A DNA stretch of 64,000 bases, taken from Actinomadura harenae (GTDB taxonomy: Bacteria; Actinomycetota; Actinomycetes; Streptosporangiales; Streptosporangiaceae). The stretch is taken from contig NZ_RFFG01000029.1 of the NCBI RefSeq assembly GCF_003696215.1, positions 30,840 through 94,839 on the forward strand, in the 5' to 3' direction. Below are positions 25,463 through 38,063 of the stretch, one piece after another. The translations under genes were made by a program, and so were the position numbers. Position 1 is the first letter of the stretch. The number at the start of each line of letters is the position of its first letter. The notes under the pieces were generated by a model. The model ran no database searches, was not told where the DNA came from, and saw only the letters and a program-made list of their open reading frames with translations.

Positions 25463-26650
25463 TCAGTCCTCCAGAGCAATCAGGCCGGGCAGGGTCTTGC
25501 CTTCCAGATACTCCAGGCTGGCGCCGCCGCCGGTGGAGATGTGCGAGAACCGGTGCTCGTCGAAGCCGAGCTGCCGGACGGCCGCGGCGGAGTCCCCGCC
25601 GCCGACCACGGTGAACGCGCCGGAGTCGATCAGCCCCTGCGCGACGGCGCGGGTGCCGTGGGAGTACGGCTCCATCTCGAACACGCCCATCGGGCCGTTC
25701 CAGAACACCGTCCGGGCGTCGGCGAGGCGGGCGGCGAACAGCTTGCCGGACTCGGGGCCGATGTCCAGCCCCATCCGGTCGGCGGGGATCGCGTCGGCCG
25801 CGACCACCTCGTGCTCGGCGTCGGCGGCGAACGCGGCCGCCGCGACGATGTCGGTCGGCAGGACGAACTCGACGCCGCTCTCCTCCGCCCGCGCCAGGTA
25901 CCCGCGGACGGTGTCGAGCTGGTCCTTCTCCAGCAGGGACGTGCCGACCTCGTGGCCCTGGGCCGCGAGGAAGGTGAAGACCATGCCGCCGCCGACCAGG
26001 ATCCGGTCGGCCTTGCCGAGCAGGCTGTCGATCACGCCGAGCTTGTCGGAGACCTTGGAACCGCCGAGGACGACCGCGTAGGGGCGGGCCACGTCCTCGG
26101 TGAGCTTCCTCAGCACGTCCAGCTCGGCCGCGATCAGGTACCCGGCGGCGTGCGGCAGCCGCTGCGGGACGTCGTAGACGCTGGCGTGCCTCCGGTGGAC
26201 GGCGCCGAAGCCGTCCCCGACGTAGATCTCGGCCAGGGCGGCCAGCCGGTCGGCGAACGCGCCGCGCTCGGCGTCGTCCTTGCTGGTCTCGCCGGGCTCG
26301 AAGCGCAGGTTCTCCAGGAGCGCGACCTGGCCGCCGACGAGGCCCGCGACGGCGGCGCGGGCGGAGTCGCCCACCACGTCGGTGGCGAACGTCACGTCCT
26401 GGCCGAGGAGCTCACCGAGCCGCGCGGCGACCGGCGCCAGCGAGAACTCGGGCTTGACCTCGCCCTTCGGACGGCCCAGGTGGGCGCAGACGACCACCTT
26501 CGCGCCGCGCTCTGCCAGGGCCCCGATCGTGGGCACGCCGGCCCGGATCCGGCCGTCGTCGGTGATCTTGCCGTCCTGGAGCGGCACGTTCAGGTCGGTG
26601 CGGACCAGCACCGTGCGGCCGGCCACATCCAGGTCGTCGAGGGTGCGCAT
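25463..26650 (-). CDS. pgk: Phosphoglycerate kinase
   Basis: 395 residues from ATG 26650. VLVRTDLNVPLQDGKITDD and VCAHLGRPKGE are the N-domain substrate site; VLGGSKVSDKLGVI and FWNGPMGVFEM carry the nucleotide site, with VVGGGDSAAAV near the hinge. Makes ATP from 1,3-bisphosphoglycerate. One oddity is VGDGFGAVHRRHASVYDV where most PGKs have DAFG-T-AHR-AHASTVGV; the change is mild and probably tolerated. Confidence 0.97.
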   Translation of the reverse strand: MRTLDDLDVAGRTVLVRTDLNVPLQDGKITDDGRIRAGVPTIGALAERGAKVVVCAHLGRPKGEVKPEFSLAPVAARLGELLGQDVTFATDVVGDSARAAVAGLVGGQVALLENLRFEPGETSKDDAERGAFADRLAALAEIYVGDGFGAVHRRHASVYDVPQRLPHAAGYLIAAELDVLRKLTEDVARPYAVVLGGSKVSDKLGVIDSLLGKADRILVGGGMVFTFLAAQGHEVGTSLLEKDQLDTVRGYLARAEESGVEFVLPTDIVAAAAFAADAEHEVVAADAIPADRMGLDIGPESGKLFAARLADARTVFWNGPMGVFEMEPYSHGTRAVAQGLIDSGAFTVVGGGDSAAAVRQLGFDEHRFSHISTGGGASLEYLEGKTLPGLIALED

Positions 26651-26792
26651 CGGAACGCGGTGTCCTTCCGTGAGTCGCATACGGGTGAGTCGCGTGCGGG
26701 TGTGCCGCGGGCCGCCCGGGTGCGGGGCCGCCCGCAGACGTGCGCCCGCCGTGGCCACGGAACTCCTTCGTGGCCACGGCGGGCGGCGCGGC

Positions 26793-27797
<1,005 letters not shown>

Positions 27798-27986
27798 GGA
27801 ACCGCTCTCCTCGTACGTCGACACGCCCGGCACGGGTGAATTCCGGGCGACTTCCTACCTGGACCCCGGGGTCTCCCCCGAACTCGACCTTACCGAACAC
27901 GGCGCCGCCTCCCCGCACCGGCGGGGAGGATTTCGCCAGGTGACGCGCCTTTGCCCGGCCCGGGATCCGGAACCAGGACAGGCAGA

Positions 27987-28010
27987 GGTCTAGACCACAC
28001 CGTCTAGACC
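27987..28010. promoter_or_regulatory. Tandem dre-like (DasR-type) palindromes upstream of gap
   Basis: A perfect palindrome GGTCTAGACC lies at 27987-27996 and a second copy, GTCTAGACC, at 28002-28010, 14 bases centre to centre. The DasR responsive element of Streptomyces is centred on TGGTCTAGACCA; with flanks the first copy matches 13 of 16 consensus positions and the second 11. They lie about 190-215 bases ahead of the gap start. Recognition by a DasR orthologue is inferred. Confidence 0.7.
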
Positions 28011-28029
28011 AATCAGACATGTCCCCTGA

Positions 28030-28055
28030 AACCGGCGGGTTCATTCCCGCCGGTT
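28030..28055. repeat. Ten-base perfect hairpin near the dre-like sites
   Basis: AACCGGCGGG (28030-28039) and CCCGCCGGTT (28046-28055) enclose a six-base loop TTCATT. It could end read-through from whiA or form part of the gap leader. No T-run follows on either strand. Confidence 0.6.
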
Positions 28056-28389
28056 CCGGGCCCGGCACGCCAACGGCCCGCCGGGTGACCGGGCCACGAG
28101 CCGGGTGACCAACGCCCTGAAATCCATCGAAATCCCCGGCGGCGGCGTCGGCTCAGGCCCGTTCACAGGCCGAGATCCAGAACCGGCCGGGGCTCCCGGG
28201 CGCCGTCCACGGTTCGCGGGCCGGTCCGATGGGGGGTATCGGACGGCGTCGGATCACGTGACGGCGGGGAGCGCGTGGCGGCTGGATCGGGCGGCGGCAA
28301 AAACCGGGGCGGTGGACCGAGGCGGCGGTGCCGGGGCGCGGCGGCTCCGGGGGCGCGTGCCGGGTCGTGTGCCGGGCTCTGACCGAAGG

Positions 28390-29370
28390 TCAGGGGGCGA
28401 GCATCTCCGCGGTCAGGTTCGCCTCGGTGCCGGGGATGCCCTGGTCGCCGGCGCGCTTGTCGGCCATGGCGAGCAGACGCCTTATACGGCCGGCGATGGC
28501 GTCCTTGGTCAGCGGCGGGTCGGCGAGCTGGCCGAGCTCCTCCAGGGACGCCTGCTTGTGCTCCAGCCGCAGCCGCCCGGCGCTGACCAGGTGCTCGGGG
28601 GCGTCGTCGCCGAGGATCTCCAGGGCGCGCCCGACCCGGGCGCCCGCGGCGACGGCCGCGCGGGCGCTGCGCCGCAGGTTCGCGTCGTCGAAGTTCGCGA
28701 GGCGGTTGGCGGTGGCCCGGACCTCGCGGCGCATCCGCCGCTCCTCCCAGGCGAGGACGGAGTCGTGCGCGCCGAGCCGGGTGAGCAGGGCGCTGATCGC
28801 GTCGCCGTCCCGGACGACCACCCGGTCCACGCCGCGGACCTCGCGGGCCTTGGCGTGGATCTTCAACCGGCGGGCCGCGCCGACCAGCGCCAGCGCCGCC
28901 TCCGGCCCCGGGCAGGTCACCTCCAGCGACATCGACCGGCCCGGCTCGGTCAGCGAGCCGTGCGCCAGGAACGCCCCGCGCCAGGCCGACTCGGCGTCGC
29001 AGGCCGCGCCCGCGACCACGTGCCGGGGCAGCCCGCGCACGGGTCGCCCGTTGTTGTCGATCAGCCCGGTCTGCCGGGCCAGCGACTCGCCGTCCCGGAA
29101 CACCCGGACCACGTACCGGTTGCCCTTGCGCAGCCCGGACGGGGCGAGCACCACCACGTCGGAGGTGTGCCCGAACACCTCGGCGATGTCCCGGCGCAGG
29201 CGGCGCGCGGCCGACCCGGTGTCGATCTCGGCCTCGATCACGATGCGCCCGCTCACCAGGTGCAGGCCGCCCGCGAAGCGCAGCAGCGTCGAGACCTCCG
29301 CCTTGCGGCAGCACGGCTTGAGCACTTGGAGCCGGCTCAGCTCGTCCTTCACCACGCCGGTCATCGCCAT
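28390..29370 (-). CDS. whiA: DNA-binding protein WhiA (sporulation/cell-division regulator)
   Basis: 326 residues from ATG 29370, with GGGGAGGGG upstream. The N-terminal LAGLIDADG-like domain appears as KPCCRKAEVSTLLRFAGGLH and AWRGAFLAHGSLTEPGRS; the C-terminal helix-turn-helix as ASLEELGQLADPPLTKDAIA. In streptomycetes WhiA acts with WhiB to start sporulation septation, and it is conserved in Gram-positives. Its place after yvcK and rapZ is the normal order. Confidence 0.96.
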   Translation of the reverse strand: MAMTGVVKDELSRLQVLKPCCRKAEVSTLLRFAGGLHLVSGRIVIEAEIDTGSAARRLRRDIAEVFGHTSDVVVLAPSGLRKGNRYVVRVFRDGESLARQTGLIDNNGRPVRGLPRHVVAGAACDAESAWRGAFLAHGSLTEPGRSMSLEVTCPGPEAALALVGAARRLKIHAKAREVRGVDRVVVRDGDAISALLTRLGAHDSVLAWEERRMRREVRATANRLANFDDANLRRSARAAVAAGARVGRALEILGDDAPEHLVSAGRLRLEHKQASLEELGQLADPPLTKDAIAGRIRRLLAMADKRAGDQGIPGTEANLTAEMLAP

Positions 29371-29431
29371 AGATGAACCCCTCCCCCTATCGAACTTCCA
29401 GCAGTGTGGCCGATCGCGGCCCGGCCGGACG

Positions 29432-30466
29432 TCAGTCAGCGAATATCTGTACGAAGGCTTGGGCCAGCAGGGCGGGATCATGACGCGGCGAGCCGTCCGC
29501 GGCGGCCACGTCGGCGAGCACCAGGCGGCCGCCGAGATCGCCGACGGCCTTCTCCAGGGCGTCCGGCTCGTCGACCACGCCCCGGTCGGCCAGCACCACG
29601 TCGACCCGCAGGTCCGGCGCGTGCGCCTGGAGCACCTCCAGATGGTTCTGCGGCGAGAAGTCGTCGGTCTCGCCGGGCTGCGGCGCGAGGTTCAGCGCCA
29701 CCACGCGGCGCGCCGGCGTCCGGCGCAGCGCGCGGACCAGCTCCGGCACCTTCAGGTGCGGCAGGACGCTGGTGAACCACGACCCCGGGCCGAAGACCAC
29801 CCAGTCGGCCTCGTCGATCGCGGCGAGCGCCTCCGGGCAGGCGGGCGGGTCGGACGGGATCAGCGAGATGCCCTCGACCGTCCCCGGCGTCTTCGCGCAC
29901 GCGACCTGCCCGCGCACCTGCACGACCTCGCCCGGACGGGACGGATCGGCGCCGCGCACGTCCGCGACGATGTCGAGCGGCACCGACGCCATCGGCAGCA
30001 CGCGCCCGTGCGCCCCCAGCAGCCGCCCCACCCAGTCGAGCCCGGCCACCACGCCCGGCCCCTCGCCCGCCGCCCCGGGGGCGGACTGGCCGAAGAGCTC
30101 CCAGAGGGCGACGATGAGCAGGTTGCCGACGGCGTGGTCGTGCAGGGCGCCCTCGCTGCGGAAGCGGTGCTGCACCACGTCGCGCCAGGTCTGGCCCCAC
30201 TCGTCGTCGCCGCACAGCGCGGCGAGCGCCATCCGCAGGTCGCCCGGCGGCATGACGCCCAGCTCACGGCGGAGCCGCCCGCTGGAGCCGCCGTCGTCGG
30301 CGACCGTGACCACGGCCGTGAGGGCGTCGGTGACGCGGCGCAGCGCGGACAGCGAGGCGTACAGACCGTGCCCCCCGCCGAGCGCGACGACCTTGGGCCC
30401 ACGGGGCTTCACGGGTTCGTCAGTCTCCTCGGTCCTCCCGCGCGGGCGCTCACCCGCACGGCTCAC
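29432..30466 (-). CDS. yvcK: YvcK-type gluconeogenesis factor (CofD-like)
   Basis: 344 residues, GTG start overlapping the rapZ stop (GTGA). KVVALGGGHGLYASLSALRR is the glycine-rich nucleotide-sugar loop, VVTVADDGGSSGRLRREL the family signature, and DHAVGNLLIVALWE, VFGPGSWFTSVLPHL follow. YvcK binds UDP-sugars and influences cell-wall precursor and carbon metabolism. It is part of the conserved rapZ-yvcK-whiA unit. Confidence 0.95.
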   Translation of the reverse strand: MSRAGERPRGRTEETDEPVKPRGPKVVALGGGHGLYASLSALRRVTDALTAVVTVADDGGSSGRLRRELGVMPPGDLRMALAALCGDDEWGQTWRDVVQHRFRSEGALHDHAVGNLLIVALWELFGQSAPGAAGEGPGVVAGLDWVGRLLGAHGRVLPMASVPLDIVADVRGADPSRPGEVVQVRGQVACAKTPGTVEGISLIPSDPPACPEALAAIDEADWVVFGPGSWFTSVLPHLKVPELVRALRRTPARRVVALNLAPQPGETDDFSPQNHLEVLQAHAPDLRVDVVLADRGVVDEPDALEKAVGDLGGRLVLADVAAADGSPRHDPALLAQAFVQIFAD

Positions 30467-31341
30467 TCGCGGCCGAGGTCGCGATGGGCGACCTGCACCT
30501 CGACGCCCTCGTCCCGCAGCCGGGCGGCGATCTGCTCGGCCATGGCCACACTACGGTGTTTGCCACCGGTACATCCCACGGCCAGCGTCACGTAGTGCTT
30601 GCCCTCGCGCTCGTACCCGGTCGTGAGCAGGCGCAACACCTCGGTGTAGGCGTCCAGGAACTGCTTGGCGCCCGGCTGCGCGAGGACGTAGTCGCGCACG
30701 TCGGCGTCGCGGCCGGTCTTCGGGCGCAGCTCCGGCACCCAGTGCGGGTTCGGCAGGAAGCGGCAGTCGACGACCAGGTCGGCGTCCACCGGCAGGCCGT
30801 ACTTGTAGCCGAACGACACGACCGTGGCGCGCAGCCGCGAGTCGGTGCTGCCGTCGCCGAAGAAGCCGATGATCTTGTTGCGCAGCTCGTGCACGTTCAG
30901 CCCGCTGGTGTCGAGGACCAGGTCGGCCTCGGCGCGGACCTCGCGGACCAGCTGCCGCTCGCGCGCGATGCCGTCGACCAGGCGGCCGTCGCCCTGCAGC
31001 GGGTGCGGGCGGCGGACGCTCTCGAACCGGCGCACGAGGTCCTCGTCGCTGGCCTCGAGGAACACCACGCGCGGGTGGACGCCGCGGGCCTCCAGCTCGG
31101 CGATCGAGGAGTGCAGGTCGGCGGTGAACGCGCGGCTGCGGACGTCCACGACGACGGCGATGCGCGGCACCGCGTCCTTCACCCGGCCGCCGAGGTCGGC
31201 CATGGTCGCCAGCAGCGCGGGCGGCAGGTTGTCGACCACGAACCAGTCCAGGTCCTCCAGGGACTTGGCGGCCGTGCTGCGGCCCGCGCCGGACATGCCC
31301 GTGACGATCACGATGTCCGGGATGTGCGTCTCGGTGGTCAC
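30463..31341 (-). CDS. rapZ: RNase adapter protein RapZ (P-loop, YvcJ family)
   Basis: 292 residues from GTG 31341, overlapping the uvrC stop. The Walker A motif is GMSGAGRSTAAKSLED; Arg in place of Lys is common in actinomycete members. Later motifs are FVVDNLPPALL, FLEASDEDLVRRFESVRRPH and the C-terminal VAVGCTGGKHRSVAMAEQIA. The family binds nucleotides or amino sugars and, in enterobacteria, steers RNase E; the actinomycete role is less clear. Confidence 0.95.
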   Translation of the reverse strand: MTTETHIPDIVIVTGMSGAGRSTAAKSLEDLDWFVVDNLPPALLATMADLGGRVKDAVPRIAVVVDVRSRAFTADLHSSIAELEARGVHPRVVFLEASDEDLVRRFESVRRPHPLQGDGRLVDGIARERQLVREVRAEADLVLDTSGLNVHELRNKIIGFFGDGSTDSRLRATVVSFGYKYGLPVDADLVVDCRFLPNPHWVPELRPKTGRDADVRDYVLAQPGAKQFLDAYTEVLRLLTTGYEREGKHYVTLAVGCTGGKHRSVAMAEQIAARLRDEGVEVQVAHRDLGRE

Positions 31342-33491
31342 GTTCGTTTCCCCCTGTTGTCGGCGTCGCCCCTGTTGTCCGTACCGCTGTCCGTACCGCC
31401 GTCCGCGGCCCCCGCGGCGTCCGGCGTCGTCCTCGTTCCGTCGTCCGGCCGAGCCGTGTCCTCCGGCCGAGCGGTGTCGTTCGGCGCGGCGGTCGGCGCG
31501 TTGCCCGGTGCGTCCTTCCGTGCGGCGGCGGACGCTCCCGGGCCGTTCAGCGCGGCCGCGATCGTCTCGGCGGTGCGCAGCCCGATGCCGGGCACCTCCG
31601 CGATCTGCTCGGGCGTCGCCTCCTTCAGGCGTTTGACCGAGCCGAAGTGCTTCACCAGCGCCGTACGGCGGGCCGGGCCGAGCCCGGGGACCCCGTCGAG
31701 CTCGCTGACGGTCATCGACTTCGACCGCTTCTGGCGGTGGAAGGTGATGGCGAACCGGTGGGCCTCGTCGCGGATCCGCTGGACCAGGAACATGCTCTCA
31801 CTGTTGCGCGGCAGGATCACCGGATCGTCGTCGCCGGGAAGCCACAGCTCCTCGAGCCGCTTGGCGATGCCGACCACGGCGATGTCGTCGACGCCGAGCT
31901 CGTCCAGGGCCCGCTGCGCGGCCGCGACCTGCGGAGGGCCGCCGTCGACGAGCACCAGGTTCGGCGGGTAGGCGAACCTGCGCGGCCTGCCGGTCTCCGG
32001 GTCGATCGGGCCGTGCGCCGCGGGCTCGGCGCCCGTGCCGGACGCGTCCCCGTCGTCGTCGTGGCCGTCGCCGAGGACGTCGAGCTCGCCGGTCTTCTCG
32101 CTCTCCGCCAGGTAGCGGCGGAACCGGCGGGAGATCACCTCGTGGATGGACCGGACGTCGTCCTGCCCCTCCACGGCCTTGATCGTGAACCGGCGGTACT
32201 CGCTCTTGCGGGCCAGGCCGTCCTCGAACACGACCATGGACGCCACGACGTTGGTGCCCTGAAGGTTCGACACGTCGTAGCACTCGACGCGCAGCGGGGC
32301 CTCGTCGAGCTCCAGCGCCTCCTGGAGCTCGCGGAGCGCGACGCTGCGGGTGGTCAGGTCGCTGGCGCGGCGCGTCTTGTGCTGCTTGAGCGCCTCGAGC
32401 GCGTTGCGCTGGACGGTCTCCAGCAGCGCCTTCTTGTCGCCGCGCTGCGGGACGCGCAGCCGCACCGGGCCGCCGCGCTGCTCGGCCAGCAGCTCGGTCA
32501 TGGCCTCGTCGTCCGGCGGCAGCGCCGGGACGTACACCTCGCGCGGCACCGAGTCGCTGTCGCCGTAGATCTGGATGAGGAACTGCTCGACCAGGTCGGG
32601 GGTGGTGACCGCCTCGACCTTGTCGACCACCCAGCCGCGCTGGCCCCGGATGCGCCCGCCGCGGATGTAGAACACCTGGACGGCCGCCTCCAGCTCGTCC
32701 TCGGCGAAGGCGATCATGTCGAGGTCGGTGTCGTCGGCGAGCACCACGGTCTGCTTCTCCAGCGCCCGTTCGAGGGCGCGGATGTCGTCGCGCAGCCGCG
32801 CGGCCCGCTCGTACTCCATGGACGTGGCGGCCTCGCGCATGTCGCGCTCGAGGCGCTTGATGTAGCGGCCGGTGTTGCCCGCCATGAAGTCGCAGAAGTC
32901 GGCGGCGAGGTCGCGGTGCTCCTCGGGGGTGACGCGGCCGACGCACGGCGCCGAGCACTTGTCGATGTAGCCGAGCAGGCACGGGCGGTCGAGCTGGTGC
33001 TGCCGCTTGAACACCCCGGCCGAGCAGGTGCGGACGGGGAACACGCGCAGGAGCTGGTCGACGGTCTCGCGGATCGCCCAGGCGTGCGAGTAGGGCCCGA
33101 AGTAGCGCACGCCCTTGCGCTTGGCGCCGCGCATGACCTGGACGCGCGGGAACTCCTCGTTGAGGGTGACCGCGAGGTACGGGTAGGACTTGTCGTCCCG
33201 GTACTTGACGTTGAACCGGGGGTCGAACTCCTTGATCCAGCTGTACTCGAGCTGGAGCGCCTCGACCTCGGTGGACACGACCGTCCAGTCGACCCGCGAG
33301 GCCGTGCTCACCATCGTCTGGGTGCGCGGGTGCAGGGTGGCGAAGTCGGCGAAGTAGGAGCTCAGCCTGGAACGCAGGTTCTTGGCCTTGCCCACGTAGA
33401 TCACCCGGCCGTGTTCGTCGCGGAAGCGATACACGCCGGGTTCGTCGGGGATCGTCCCCGGTGCTGGTCGATAGGTCGCCGGATCTGCCAC
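31338..33491 (-). CDS. uvrC: Excinuclease ABC subunit C
   Basis: 717 residues. A GIY-YIG nuclease domain opens the protein (GVYRFRDEHGRVIYVGKAKN), a UVR motif lies near residue 210, the RNase-H-like nuclease domain includes RVECYDVSNLQGTNVVASMV and LVDGGPPQVAAA, and helix-hairpin-helix motifs (VPGLGPARRTALVKHFGSVK) precede a disordered Asp/Gly/Thr tail of about 70 residues longer than usual. UvrC makes both cuts in nucleotide-excision repair. It is first of the uvrC-rapZ-yvcK-whiA run. Confidence 0.97.
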   Translation of the reverse strand: MADPATYRPAPGTIPDEPGVYRFRDEHGRVIYVGKAKNLRSRLSSYFADFATLHPRTQTMVSTASRVDWTVVSTEVEALQLEYSWIKEFDPRFNVKYRDDKSYPYLAVTLNEEFPRVQVMRGAKRKGVRYFGPYSHAWAIRETVDQLLRVFPVRTCSAGVFKRQHQLDRPCLLGYIDKCSAPCVGRVTPEEHRDLAADFCDFMAGNTGRYIKRLERDMREAATSMEYERAARLRDDIRALERALEKQTVVLADDTDLDMIAFAEDELEAAVQVFYIRGGRIRGQRGWVVDKVEAVTTPDLVEQFLIQIYGDSDSVPREVYVPALPPDDEAMTELLAEQRGGPVRLRVPQRGDKKALLETVQRNALEALKQHKTRRASDLTTRSVALRELQEALELDEAPLRVECYDVSNLQGTNVVASMVVFEDGLARKSEYRRFTIKAVEGQDDVRSIHEVISRRFRRYLAESEKTGELDVLGDGHDDDGDASGTGAEPAAHGPIDPETGRPRRFAYPPNLVLVDGGPPQVAAAQRALDELGVDDIAVVGIAKRLEELWLPGDDDPVILPRNSESMFLVQRIRDEAHRFAITFHRQKRSKSMTVSELDGVPGLGPARRTALVKHFGSVKRLKEATPEQIAEVPGIGLRTAETIAAALNGPGASAAARKDAPGNAPTAAPNDTARPEDTARPDDGTRTTPDAAGAADGGTDSGTDNRGDADNRGKRT

Positions 33492-33559
33492 ATTGAAAGC
33501 CTAGTCGGCGGCACTGACAATCAGCGCCCGGCGAAGCCTCCCCGGGTGACCCGGACCAC

Positions 33560-33581
33560 CCCGTCCGGCGTCCCGGACGGG
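33560..33581 (-). terminator. GC-rich hairpin after the first Rieske gene
   Basis: CCCGTCCGG (33560-33568) pairs with CCGGACGGG (33573-33581) around a four-base loop, 36 bases past the Rieske stop on its strand. There is no T-run, as often in actinomycetes, so termination is likely but not certain. Confidence 0.55.
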
Positions 33582-33616
33582 CGGGGGTTCGGCCCGCCGT
33601 CCGGGGAGGAACCGGC

Positions 33617-34090
33617 TCAGGCGAGGGTGATCTCGCCCCCGGAGACGGTGATCTTCTTCGGCGGCAGCGGGGCGGGCGCGGGCGGCTGCGCGACCGAGCC
33701 GTCCGTGATCCGGTACTCGCTGCCGTGGCAGGGGCAGTGGATCAGTCCGCCGGACACCGAGCCGACCGTGCAGCCCTGGTGCGTGCAGACCGCCGAGAAC
33801 GCCTTGAACTCGCCCTGGGAGGGCTGCGTCACGACGACCTTGGCGTCCGTGAAGATCTTGCCGCCGCCGACCGGGATGTCGGAGGCGTTGCCGAGCGACG
33901 TCCCGCCGCCCGCGCCGCCTCCCTGCGGGGAACCGCCCCCGGAGGACGAGCCGCCCCCGCCCCCTCCCCCGCCGCACGCCGCGGCCAGCCCGGCCACGCC
34001 CGCGATTCCGGCGCCGAGCAGCAGGCCCCGCCTGCCGAGATCCCCGGACAGGGGCGAACCGGTCGCGGACTGCTGGTGCTCCTGGGACAT
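33617..34090 (-). CDS. Tat-exported Rieske [2Fe-2S] lipoprotein (copy A)
   Basis: 157 residues from ATG 34090. GRRGLLLGAGIAGVAGLAAACG is a twin-arginine signal ending at a lipobox-like Cys. A Gly/Ser-rich linker of about 30 residues follows. The cluster ligands are in VCTHQGCTVG (Cys, His) and CPCHGSEYRI (Cys, His). Such proteins are one-electron carriers on the outer face of the membrane. It is a close paralogue of the next gene (123-base gap); both repeat the KVVVTQPSQG-FKAFSA-CTHQGC core. Confidence 0.93.
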   Translation of the reverse strand: MSQEHQQSATGSPLSGDLGRRGLLLGAGIAGVAGLAAACGGGGGGGGSSSGGGSPQGGGAGGGTSLGNASDIPVGGGKIFTDAKVVVTQPSQGEFKAFSAVCTHQGCTVGSVSGGLIHCPCHGSEYRITDGSVAQPPAPAPLPPKKITVSGGEITLA

Positions 34091-34212
34091 ACGAGCCTCC
34101 TGTGCGCGTGCGGCGTCTCCGACGTCACCAGGAGCACGGTTCCGCGCCCGCGAGCGGTTCAATCCCCCAAAGGGCGCACGGACGCACGGGCGGGGACCCG
34201 GGGACGGGTTCG

Positions 34213-34689
34213 TCAGACGACGACGATGCCGTCGCCCTTCACCTGGACGGGGTACTCGGTGAGCGCCGTGCTCGCCGGTCCCTGCGCCACCGACCCGTCC
34301 GTGATCTTGAACTCGCTGCCGTGGCACGGGCACTTGACCACGCCGCCGGCCACCCGGTTCGTCAGGCAGCCCTGGTGGGTGCAGATGGCGCTGAACGCCT
34401 TGAAGACGCCCTGGCTGGGCTGGGTCACCACGACCTTGGTGTCGGCGTAGACCTTGCCGCCGCCGACCGGGACGTCCGCGACCTTGGCGATCTCCTTGCC
34501 CTTGAGGTCGTTCACGGACGCGGCCTTGGTCGACTTCGGCCCGCACCCGGTCAGCAGCCCGGCCCCGAGGGCGGCCCCCACCGCGCCCGTCCCGCACAGC
34601 ACCATCCGGCGCCCGACCGCCCGGTCCGGGCTCTCCACAGCACCGGCGACCCGGTTCTCCCGGCCCCCGCTCGTCGCTTCGTCGTTCAT
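34213..34689 (-). CDS. Tat-exported Rieske [2Fe-2S] lipoprotein (copy B)
   Basis: 158 residues. The signal is GRRMVLCGTGAVGAALGAGL followed by LTGCG, with a lipobox Cys. Rieske ligands are in ICTHQGCLTN and CPCHGSEFKI. The ending VQVKGDGIVVV closes the beta-barrel. It differs from copy A mainly in its short Lys-rich linker. No oxidase or b-type cytochrome gene is adjacent, so the electron partner is unknown. Confidence 0.93.
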   Translation of the reverse strand: MNDEATSGGRENRVAGAVESPDRAVGRRMVLCGTGAVGAALGAGLLTGCGPKSTKAASVNDLKGKEIAKVADVPVGGGKVYADTKVVVTQPSQGVFKAFSAICTHQGCLTNRVAGGVVKCPCHGSEFKITDGSVAQGPASTALTEYPVQVKGDGIVVV

Positions 34690-34825
34690 GGTCCCTCATC
34701 ATTCCGGACGCGTCCCCGGACCCCGCAGCACCCCCGCCGCAAGCCGCCTGGGAACAACGGGCCCCCGCGCCCGTCCGAACCGGACATCCCAACGCGGCCT
34801 CTGTATCGGGGGCCGGACATTCCGC

Positions 34826-34855
34826 AGGCCGCCCCGGACGGGTCCGGGGCGGCCT
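34826..34855 (-). terminator. Hairpin downstream of uvrA
   Basis: A long GC-rich near-perfect palindrome: arms 34826-34838 and 34843-34855 can pair over 13 bases with a tight loop. It lies about 20 bases past the uvrA stop on its strand. There is no T-run. Confidence 0.6.
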
Positions 34856-34873
34856 CCGGGGTGTTCGAGCGGG

Positions 34874-37711
<2,838 letters not shown>

Positions 37712-38063
37712 GGCGTCTATTCCGGTTCCTCTTCTGGGGCGCGGCGGCGATGGGACGGGTTGTCCCCACGGTAGTCAGGGGGTCCGACAGAACACGGGTA
37801 CGCGCGGACTCCCCCGTCTGGTCAACAGAAAAACGGCCCGCCGAATTTCACCTCGGCCGTCCCGCCCCCACGGGACCCCGGCCACGCCCGAACCGTACAC
37901 GTGTTCGAAGATCTCCCGCCACAGGAACGCGCCGGGGCCGTCCCCGGCCGGTCCCGGCCACCTCCGATCATGCCTGGTCAGGCCGGGGATCAACCTGCCC
38001 GGACGGGCGCACGGGAGCCCGGTCGCCCGCGCGGGCCGGGGATCCGGCGACGCCGGGCTCCGG
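37712..38063. other. uvrA upstream region, no gene seen
   Basis: 352 bases between uvrA and a convergently placed GNAT gene tail. A CGAAC...GTTCG repeat at 37889-37907 has nine bases between arms instead of the four in a LexA box, so it was not called one. No convincing open frame or terminator. Confidence 0.5.

Larger units (their letters stand above)
27798..28389. other. Long whiA-gap intergenic region (gap leader/promoter)
   Basis: 592 bases without a supported gene. Besides the dre-like pair (27987-28010) and the hairpin at 28030-28055, it has a GTCCGAT/ATCGGAC repeat (28224-28230, 28238-28244). The short CTGACC/GGTCAG stem at 28379-28393 overlaps the whiA stop. Its size and content suggest the main promoter of the glycolytic operon lies here. 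Confidence 0.6.

Noticed and set aside
26648..26792. Possible extra small gene between gap and pgk
   Set aside because: Frames here are Arg/Pro-rich, without RBS or conservation signs; the 142 bases look like a normal intra-operon spacer.
37889..37907. CGAAC...GTTCG repeat upstream of uvrA as a LexA/SOS box
   Set aside because: Actinobacterial LexA boxes have four bases between GAAC and GTTC; here there are nine, and the outer bases do not extend the symmetry.
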